Of a stretch of 26,453 nt of DNA, positions 19,020 to 26,453 are shown piece after piece. The DNA lies in NCBI GenBank assembly GCA_943704425.1, contig CALSCP010000837.1, positions 1-26,453 on the forward strand. Direction: 5' to 3'. Below the pieces are notes generated by a model. It worked only from the letters and a program-made list of their open reading frames with translations. It made no database searches and was not told the DNA's origin. A program made the position numbers and the translations under genes. The DNA is from Ministeria vibrans ATCC 50519. Its lineage: Eukaryota; Opisthokonta; Filasterea. Each line of letters begins with the position of its first letter. The stretch's first letter is position 1.

Positions 19020-22000
19020 ATGTTCTCTTTTGGACGGTCCATTGTTGGACGACTGAATCGACGGATGTTGAGCACCAATGTACTGTACGGCAGCACCACG
19101 GGCACGGCCGAGTACTTTTCTCAGGAATTGGCGGCGAACCTTGGGGCAGCGACGCGTCTGAGCAGCCTGCATGCGGTGGATGCGTCGGCGGAAATCCCCA
19201 AGATGGAACGCGCCGTCTTTCTGCTGTCGTGCTACGGCAAGGGCGAGCCGACCGAGTCGTCCAAGTCCTTTTACGACTGGGTCATGAGCGACAGTGCGCC
19301 GCGCTTGGATAATCTTGAGGTAAGGTTTCTTTTTTTTTATTAATTTCGCAAACCTAATAATTCCTTTTTTACATTTGATATATTATTTATTATATTATAT
19401 TGTTTTTTGAGAGGGGTGGGTGAGTGAGGGGGTAGTTGTTTTGTTTTGTTCTCATATGATTAATGCAGTCATTCTGTAAAGTTTGATATTATTTTTTTTT
19501 GTGTGGAGTGCGTTAACATAAAAATAATTTTAATAATAATAATAATAATTTTTATATTATCTTGTTGTGAAACTATATTGTGGTGATGTTGTCTCGGAGG
19601 GGTTTTTGTGATTACGACAACACCTATTGTTAATTGTGTGTTTAATTTGAGCAATGGTTTTATGACTTAATTGAGTCCGATATATAATAATAATAATAAT
19701 TATCAATTATATAATTATTACTCTTGCAATTGTTTCATCCGTACTTGAAACAATTCACTAATAATAATATGTTCTCTTACTAGTATTGCGTATTCGGACT
19801 TGGATCCTCCAAAGCACACTGCAAGCACTACAATGTGATTGGCACGCGTGTGGATGCGCGTCTGGCCGAACTCGGCGCCAAGCGCATTCTGGATTTGGGA
19901 CTGGGCGATGATTCGCAAGGTAAACAGAGGACAATTATTTCGTATATAAGAAGAAACAATATTGTAAACGATGTTTTCTGTGCTTAGATATTGAAATGGA
20001 TTTTGAAGAGTGGAGTGGCACAGTGCGCAAAGTGATTACAGAGCGCGAGAGTACCACAAAAGCTGACACGTCTAAAGCAGAGCCAGCAAAAGTAGAAGAG
20101 ACGACAGCAGCAGAGGAACCAAAGAATCCAATGCGCTATGTGTGTACTGAGGACTCCACTTGCACTACCGACTCGCTTGACCCGGCACTTATTGACAGTG
20201 TGTTTCATGATGTACGAAAAGCAAATCAAAAAGGGTGCATTAATTTTTAATTAATATTGTTGTTTTTTTTTAATCACAGCCAAGAACAGTTGTGATGAAA
20301 GTAAAGCAACAACGGGTCCTGACACCAAACACCACAGCGGACCGCTACGCCTTTGAGCTTATGCTAACCCCAACACGGCCCTCTCCGTACACCACCGGCG
20401 ATCATGTTGTCATTTACCCGCGCCAGTCTCGCCTCACAGTCGATCGAGTGCTCACTGCCACTCGTTTGGATGCCACTCAGGTCTTCCAGCTCACTGCTCG
20501 CTCAACCAATGCTCAGGTGCCCTTTGAGTCCAAGACCACTCTCAAAGAGGTAATAATATTATTAATATAATATTATTATTATTATTATTGTTATTATTAT
20601 TGTTATTATTTTTTAAAAAAATTACGGGTTAATAATTATTATTAATTGCTCTTTCATGTCGTTGTGCACTTTGTTTCGGCCTTCTCTGTTTTTATTACTA
20701 CTAATTGGGGGGCTTCGCAGAGAATTTGTGTCACTCTCTCTTATAGTATATTTTATTATTATTACTATTATTATTAATTTTTATTCTGATGTTTTTGCTA
20801 ATGTAATTGTCGTCTTCACGACGCCACATCCCTTTATAGGCTCTGACCAAGTACCTTGACGCCCTGGCCTCTCCCACTCCCAACTCTCTGCGCCAACTCG
20901 CGTCTCTACTCCCTTCCTCCCATCCTACACACACGCTCTTCCACAAGATCAGCTCAGATCGTGCTCTCTTCCGCGAACACATCACCGACAAACAGAATAC
21001 TCTCGTCGACCTTCTCGAGACCATCTCATCTCACTCGCACATTTCAAACGAACCCCTCTGCTCGCTCCACCAACTCGTCGAGCTCTTGCCCGTCATTCGG
21101 CCTCGCATCTACTCCATCTCCTCCTCGTCCAAAGTACCAATCAAATTCATGTCAAAACACTCTAATTACTCATTGTTATTATTTTATTGCTAGGAATTTC
21201 CCGATACGATTGGAGTAACGTATCGTCACACAGAGTTTGTCACGACAGAAGGAAAAAGGCGATTTGGTATGTTTGTTTTTCATACGTATAAAATGCGACT
21301 CTAGTTGAGAATATTTCTGGCGCAATGAGAACTCAAATTAATATTAAAAATATAATAATATTGTTATTTTCATTTTGTTTGTTTAGGTCTTTGTACAAAC
21401 TATATGGAAAAACTGGGAGAAGGAAACGAACTGTTAGGGTTCGTGCGCGCAAACAGCAACTTCCATCTTCCCTCTAACGCAGCAGAGCCTGTTGTGTTTG
21501 TGGGCGCTGGCACTGGCATTGCCCCGTTCAATGGACTCCTCCGTAAAAATATTTAATTAATAGCAAAATATTTCTTCTTATCTTTATACTTATTAATGTT
21601 TTGATGTTGTGACTTGTTTTTATTATTCATTTATTCTAATGTGTACTCTGTTGGGTTTACAGGCGAACGGTTGTTTGATATGAAACAGGGCAAAACAATG
21701 GGGCAAATTCGCACTTGTTTTGGATTCCTTTCACCCGAAGAATCCATTTACAAACCGGAATTTGAGCGAATCGAACGTGAGAACCCCAAACTCAATCTTC
21801 ATTTGCGCTTTGTCTATTCTCACAAGGTAGCAAAAAGAAAATAATAAGCATTGTGTATTTTCTCTAACTAAAATAATAATAATTTAGCCGCCCGGCAACG
21901 AACACACTGCGCTGCCCTCCACCGCTCTTCTTGACGATGCGCCAACACTCTACCGCCTTCTTACCACCCGAGAGGGCTCTGTCTACGTCTGTGGCGGTGC

Positions 22001-22202
22001 TGCGGGTTTTGGCGCGGCCGTCAGAGAGTCCTTTATCCGCATTTTCAGCGAGCAGGTATCATGAATATAACATTCATAACTTTGTATTTTGTTTCGATTG
22101 CTAATAATTTTATTTTAGGGCGGAATAAGTGCGGATGAAGCAAGTGACTTGATGCTCAAACTCATCGAGACTGGTCACTATTGTGAAGATTTGGCCGATT
22201 AA
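19020..22202 (+). CDS. NADPH-dependent diflavin (cytochrome P450 reductase-like) reductase, probably mitochondrial
   Basis: Ten exons: 19020-19319, 19784-19919, 19988-20211, 20280-20549, 20840-21133, 21194-21266, 21387-21542, 21663-21826, 21888-22055, 22119-22202. All introns are GT-AG and in phase; 622 residues. It moves electrons NADPH to FAD to FMN to a protein acceptor. FMN domain: LYGSTTGTAEYF, SCYGKGEPTESSKSFYDW, YCVFGLGSSKAHCKHYN, LGLGDD. FAD domain: RPRIYSISSSSK. NADPH domain: GAGTGIAPFNGLL and SVYVCGGA; the C-terminus is LAD with no terminal aromatic. A charged Lys/Glu/Thr linker (19988-20150) joins FMN and FAD parts. From ATG 19020 the N-terminus (MFSFGRSIVGRLNRRMLST) looks like a mitochondrial presequence. 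From 18978 it would add a hydrophobic stretch more like an ER anchor. Its divergent neighbour is mitochondrial HCP, a plausible acceptor by inference. Confidence 0.9.
20551..20839 (+). repeat. Intron 4 of the diflavin reductase with TTA/ATT repeats
   Basis: The longest intron of the gene after intron 1 (289 nt) contains (TAT)n-type runs at about 20562-20612 and 20751-20775. GTAATA donor, TTTATAG acceptor. Intron 1 (19320-19783, 464 nt) similarly has AAT runs near 19534 and 19686 and a T-rich 5' part. Confidence 0.75.
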
Positions 22203-22282
22203 AAACTGTGTGTGAAAACGGGGAATGTTTCTTTTTACAAAATTAACAATAATACAATTTTTACACCGTTCTTTAATACCAC
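22203..22282. other. 80-nt convergent 3' spacer
   Basis: AT-rich spacer between the stops of the diflavin reductase (+) and SLX1 (-). The minus strand has ATTAAA just after the SLX1 stop (22273-22278), a possible poly(A) signal. The two 3'UTRs probably overlap. Confidence 0.4.
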
Positions 22283-23513
22283 CTACGCAACCTCTTGGGT
22301 ACCCGCCCTCCCCTTGCCCCTCCTGACGTGGGCTGCGCTGTAGAGCGGACGCACAAGGTTACCCCACAGCAGCGCAGTGTGACACTTCGGACATTCTCCC
22401 TTGTGTGGCAGAAGCAGAGGCACAGAACAATCGTCCATGCCATGCTCACTCTCCCGCTCGAGAAAGACCCTGGCAAGACAACGCACATGCGACTCAAAGG
22501 TACACCCGGGTGCTTTGGGACAGACGAGCTTAGGTGCGTCGGTGAGCTGAGTGCGGTGACATACATCGCATGTCCAATCGGCAAGCGAGCTGTCGCGCAC
22601 CGCCTGCGACATGAGCAGCGCATCAATAAGATCATCGTCAAGATTCGTGTCGTCCTGAGGCGCCGCCAATGAAACACTTTCAAGGTCACTGACCGCTTCT
22701 TCGTCATCATCATCCACATCGTCCTCTGCAAGAGCGGTCAAGAGAGCATCGAGATGCTCTTGAGTGAGCGTCGTCTGTTGCTGTGACAGTTGTTGGTTAT
22801 CTTCGTCAACAAGACCACCCCCTTCCCTTTCGCGCTTTCGACGCTTGCGGGCCTCGTCGCGGTCTTCGACGAGCGTCACCAATGGCCCAAATCGAAGGGG
22901 AACTGTGTCGGGAGGTGTTTGCATCACTTTGACGAGCACCGAGTCCCACAGATCCCGCCGGAACACTTGAAGGTTCAAAGGGAGACGTCGCCAGGCGTTT
23001 GCATGCAGCATCTCGCCAAGAACACGCGCCTTGGTCAGCAGAGTGCTCCGTTTGCTGAGGATCACAGAGGGGTTGCGCAAACGGCGCGATTCACACGGAT
23101 GCTGCCACGCCCACTCGAATTTGAGGGCGCTCACCTCGTCCATGAAGCCATACACAATGCACACCATCTCCCTAGAGTGGTGGTGAGAGTGGAGCGAGAG
23201 GAGAAGGAGGACGAGCGAGCGAGCGAGCGAAAGAGAGAATGAGGTTTGAAAATGTGTGTTTTGAAAGAGTCGCTCACCATGGACGCTTGCGGTGGGTTTT
23301 GTGGGCCCCGCCATGGTCGCTGCCTGCATTGTGTTGGCCAATCCTTCGTTGGGGGTCGACAGTGAAGCCGATGTAGGCGTCGTCGAGGTTTCGTTGGGAG
23401 AGGGAGCGCAAAAGGTAAACACCGAAGAAGGGAGTGGTTGCACAGTCGTCAAGGACGCCTCCAAGCTGCGCACGCGTTCGCTTGAGCGTGATCTGTTGTG
23501 CTTGCTGTGACAT
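22283..23513 (-). CDS. SLX1: Structure-specific endonuclease SLX1 (GIY-YIG nuclease with C-terminal zinc domain)
   Basis: SLX1, with its scaffold SLX4, cuts branched DNA such as Holliday junctions and flaps in the nucleus. Two exons: 23513-23278 and 23171-22283, with a 106-nt intron, phase 2, and 374 residues. The GIY-YIG domain has FFGVYLL (residues 29-35), AYIGFT (46-51), the catalytic arginine in PQRRIGQHN and TG..WE. The Trp codon (W79) spans the intron and E80 is the catalytic glutamate. MVCIVYGF and [11 protein letters not shown] follow, both strongly SLX1-like. A long acidic D/E-rich insert (around residues 200-250) separates this from a C-terminal Cys/His zinc domain (CDVC, CPKAPGC, HVRC, CPKC) of the RING/PHD-like type. 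The ending GRAGTQEVA is short. Convergent with the diflavin reductase. Confidence 0.93.
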
Positions 23514-23781
23514 ACATAAAATACTAATAAAATTAATAATAATATTTTAAATTTTAAAAATTATACTCAATAATAATATTATTATTATAATTATTATGAT
23601 TCAATGATTGTATTATTCGCTTGTGAATAACTCACGAATAACTTTCTTCATTTCTTCTTACTCATTATGATTTCTGATATAAAGTCGCTGAATGAGCAGT
23701 AATCATTTGGTAGTGCAACGTGTTTCAAAATAATTATTATGTTTTCAGATTATTCTTATTACTTCAAGAGAAACTTTTGTT
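23514..23781. other. 268-nt AT-rich spacer between SLX1 and the JmjC gene
   Basis: Contains short AAT/ATT repeats (23520-23600) and otherwise featureless AT-rich sequence. It must hold the SLX1 promoter (minus strand) and the 3'UTR of the JmjC gene. No gene seen. Confidence 0.6.
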
Positions 23782-24196
23782 TTACAATTCACTTCGCAAT
23801 TTCCGCACATACTCCAGCTCCTCATTATACGAATCCCACCTGAAACAACCCATCAGCACGAGAATACTCGATTCTTCTTCTCATACCTTTTCGGGTTCTT
23901 TAACACAAAGTCGTGCAAAAGATTGGTATAGAGACAGAGACCGCGTCGTATGGCACGCGTCGTGCGGGAGAGCAGAACCTTATCGTTGAGCATCATGTCA
24001 ACTCCCTTGTACAGTAATTGACGCGCAGTGCTTTTCCACTCGTCGTCGTGGGAGTGCTGTTGTGATGTTGCATCAGTAAGTAGCGACAAAGGGAGAGCAG
24101 AGCTCATTTGCGGTTCGGTTTTGAGGAGTGAGGTCATTGCGCGAGAGAACGACTGCATCCAGAAGTCAGTCATTGTCGGAGACTAAAAAAGTAAAT

Positions 24197-24289
<93 letters not shown>

Positions 24290-26062
24290 GGAGAAAGAAA
24301 CAAAGTGATAGAGAGAAAGGAGGGAAAGAAGAAACAAAGTGATAGAGAGAGGAGGGGGAGAAGAAACAAAGTGATAGAGAGAGAGAGTGTGTGTGTGTGT
24401 GTTTAAGTATAATGATAATAAAGAAGAATTAATGCTCTTTTTCAAAATCAATCGGAATGGATCATCCACAAACACACTCAAGCCTAACAATAATGTCTCT
24501 GCCTTTATAATTGCACTCTTGCATACCTCATACGACGGAGAGTGTTGCTCGGAGGGCTCTGCACCAAAAAAGGCACTCCAATACAAATCAATAGGACCAG
24601 TGGGCGAAATGGCCTCAAGACCCACTGTCAGATGCACCGAGTAGCCCTTTCGACTAGAGGCAGAAATACATGAGAAGTGCGAGTCATTATTGTAAACGTA
24701 TGGTCTTACTTGAGCTGTGTTGACGTGGCATGAACTGCCCCTCTCGGCACATACAGTATATCCCCAGCACATACTGTGCGGTTCACCAAAGCCGCTCCCA
24801 ATTCATTGACACTCAACAGACTCGATTGTTCTAAAAAAACAATGAATCACTGTCATTATTATTCTCTCTCAAACTCTTACCTTTTCCAACGTCTTTTCGG
24901 ACTGGAAGCGCATACTGATTCGTATCCCACACAAACCATTTCTTACACCCTTCCAATTGCACAATAAAGACATCCTAACCATCAATATTAAAACACTAGT
25001 CAGTAGGTTACAGACATACAAAAAAAAAAAAAAAAAAAAAAAAGCTCAGACCTGTTTATCAGTGTGCGGAACCATTGCGACCTCAAGACCCATTGGCGAC
25101 AGATACGCATTAGTGTTGGACGGCAGATTAAACACCCGTGTCATGTTTATATTGAGTTCCGCCACTTTGGGAAGCCATCCGGTGACAGAATTGAGAACTG
25201 CAGAACGACTGTTTGACACACAGAGTAACAACACAAAAAAAAAGAAAATAATTGGTTCTGGTCCTTATTTTTGCTTTGTTGATTACCCTCTGTTGATCAT
25301 CAGCTTGACACAATTGTCTGTGCAGGGATCGGGGACCGACGGCTGACCGGGCGTGAGAATGTTCTCGGCAAAGGTGCCGGCAAGAAAGTAAACATTGGGT
25401 CGGTGAACACCCGCAACGTCGTGCGATAGTGTCAGGATTTCCTCCTCAATGTCGCGCCACGTGAGCGTACCGGCAAACGTATCGGGATGCACACGAAGAA
25501 GAACCGGTTTCTTCTCCCAGAACCGCCGACGGAACTCATCTGAGGCAATGACGCCAAAGAAGTCCCGTCGAGTGCGCTTGCCAGGCACCTCAATCACCGT
25601 ATCGTTCTCCAGCAGCCGCAGCGGCCCACCATTGCTCCCACGAAACCACTCATTGCTGCCATCGTCCCCACCGGCGTGTTCGGCGGCCGCGGCATAGCGT
25701 GCCTTCTTCTCGAGCGGAGTGCGAGGCGCAGCAATGCCCGACTCCAGCGAGCCCCGCACCACCCCGAGAATTTCTCGTCTCATCGCGCGCGCCTGCTTGC
25801 CTAGCGCACCGCCTTCCACCAGACCAAGCATGTCGAGGGCCTTGCCATACTGGGCCACCTTGGTCTGCAGCTTGGCACACAGCAGCGTGTCCTTGGGCGA
25901 AATACCGTCAACGCCAAACGTCACTTGCTTGTAGCACTCGCGCGCCGCCAGCGCCGTGTCGCCGTCCGCATACGCTTGGCGAGCCGCATCCAGCGCGTGC
26001 CTCGACGCCACACTCGAGGTGATGGCCGCGAGTGAGGTCAGACAGAGCAGAAGCGACAGCAT
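23782..26062 (-). CDS. Secretory-pathway cupin-4/JmjC-type Fe(II)/2-oxoglutarate oxygenase
   Basis: Seven exons: 26062-25287, 25208-25052, 24974-24881, 24830-24710, 24653-24527, 24182-23887, 23839-23782. All introns are GT-AG and in phase; 542 residues. The ATG at 26062 starts a hydrophobic stretch ending near SSVAS at residue 20, a clean signal peptide, so the enzyme probably works in the ER/Golgi lumen or outside. After a helical region comes FWEKKPVLLRV, the entry to cupin-4/JmjC folds, then VPHTDKQ DVFIVQLEG with the iron ligands H307 and D309, and GDILYVPRGAVHA with the distal ligand H376. SVHLTVGLEA closes the barrel. A helical C-terminal region follows, and the protein ends WDSYNEELEYVRKLRSEL. 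The iron triad is intact. This family includes ribosomal oxygenases, but the signal peptide points to another, unknown substrate. The intron 24183-24526 holds the composite (GA)n repeat. Confidence 0.87.
24199..24402. repeat. (GA)n, composite ACAAAGTGATAGAGAG units and (GT)n in a JmjC intron
   Basis: GA run 24199-24286, three units with the core ACAAAGTGATAGAGAG separated by GGAGGG spacers (24298-24386), and a GT run 24387-24402. It lies in an intron bounded by GTATGC (24526 side) and tttttttag (24184/24183). Order and strand relative to the host gene match the repeat beside the TauD-like gene. Confidence 0.92.
25019..25044. repeat. Poly(A)/poly(T) tract in a JmjC intron
   Basis: About 23 A on + (T on the sense strand) just after the donor of the intron 24975-25051. 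Simple homopolymer, probably length-variable. Confidence 0.85.
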
Positions 26063-26171
26063 CAAAAAGTTTGACAAGTTTGACAAGTACCGATGACCGT
26101 CTATCTGTTCATTGTTATCGAATGTCGATCTTGTAACAAATTTGAAAATCCCAAAAGTAATCACTCATTTC

Positions 26172-26399
26172 TCAAACTAGCACCTTTTTTCTCTGTGCCT
26201 CGTTGTCGCGTGCGCCCATAAGCATCAAGGCACTCGCCAACACGTTACACGACACCGGCAGCGTCGCTGCTCCTCTCCAGCCGCTCCTGAAGAGCTTTTC
26301 CGTCCAATCCAATGCGTAAAAAACACATTTGAGATTCTCCACCGCCTTCATTTTGTTCCATCTTGACGCATCTTTGTTCCTGTGACACACTCCTTGCAC
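26172..26399 (-). CDS. Unassigned open region at the right edge, reading frame undecided
   Basis: Two overlapping minus-strand frames are open. One from ATG 26399 or 26351 encodes a 59-75 residue peptide (AVENLKCVFYALDWTEKL ... RDNEAQRKK) to TGA at 26174-26172. The other, after a possible acceptor gtgtcacag, encodes MEQNEGGGESQMCFLRIG and LQERLERSSDAAGVV before TAA. Neither is recognisable. It could be a small gene, or the exon of a gene continuing off the window. It lies upstream of the JmjC gene on the same strand. Confidence 0.25.
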   Translation of the reverse strand: MQGVCHRNKDASRWNKMKAVENLKCVFYALDWTEKLFRSGWRGAATLPVSCNVLASALMLMGARDNEAQRKKVLV

Positions 26400-26453
26400 A
26401 TCCGTTTGTTTTCCTCTTTCATTTTCTTCTCTTTCCCCTCCTTTTTTTTTTTT

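Overview
The window comes from a nuclear genome of a eukaryote, most likely a single-celled flagellated protist. Genes are close together on both strands and have many short GT-AG introns (about 50-480 nt). Coding DNA is moderately GC-rich, while introns and spacers are AT-rich and loaded with (GA)n, (GT)n and (ATT)n microsatellites. I rebuilt the gene models by hand by joining open exons whose splice phases agree; no alignment or transcript was available. The genes imply a respiring mitochondrion (PET117, TAM41). They also include a mitochondrial hybrid cluster protein (HCP) of the anaerobe-type class. I cannot name the species.

Layout, left to right: the 3' end of an importin-9-like gene (178-700, +). 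A seven-exon nephrocystin-3-like gene (786-6093, -) encoding DUF4062, a degenerate NTPase and TPRs, ending in a CaaX box. An intronless 897-codon deoxysugar gene (6391-9084, -) fusing RmlC-like epimerase, RmlD-like reductase and a PMP-type 3-dehydratase-like domain. A RhoGEF-like gene with only the second half of its DH domain plus PH (9402-10674, +). TAM41 (10934-11937, +). A two-finger C2H2 gene (12063-13612, -). Tiny PET117 (13862-14114, -). The 5' part of proteasome assembly chaperone 2 (14269-14844, +). A (GA)n composite repeat. The 5' part of a TauD/TfdA-like dioxygenase (15133-15801, possibly to 16220, -). HCP (16339-18421, -), head to head with a ten-exon NADPH diflavin reductase (19020-22202, +). 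SLX1 (22283-23513, -). A signal-peptide-bearing cupin-4/JmjC dioxygenase (23782-26062, -). An undecided reading frame at the right edge.

Three points stand out. (1) The deoxysugar fusion has His where aminotransferases have the PLP lysine and combines the 3-dehydratase, epimerase and 4-reductase activities expected for making an L-3,6-dideoxyhexose from an NDP-4-keto-6-deoxy sugar. (2) HCP and a diflavin reductase face each other across about 0.6 kb, and both can carry presequence-like N-termini, suggesting a eukaryotic HCP/reductase pair. (3) PSMG2 and the TauD-like gene run into the same (GA)n repeat from opposite sides and both lose their 3' halves there, which marks a rearrangement or assembly join. 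Related composite repeats occur in other introns of the window.
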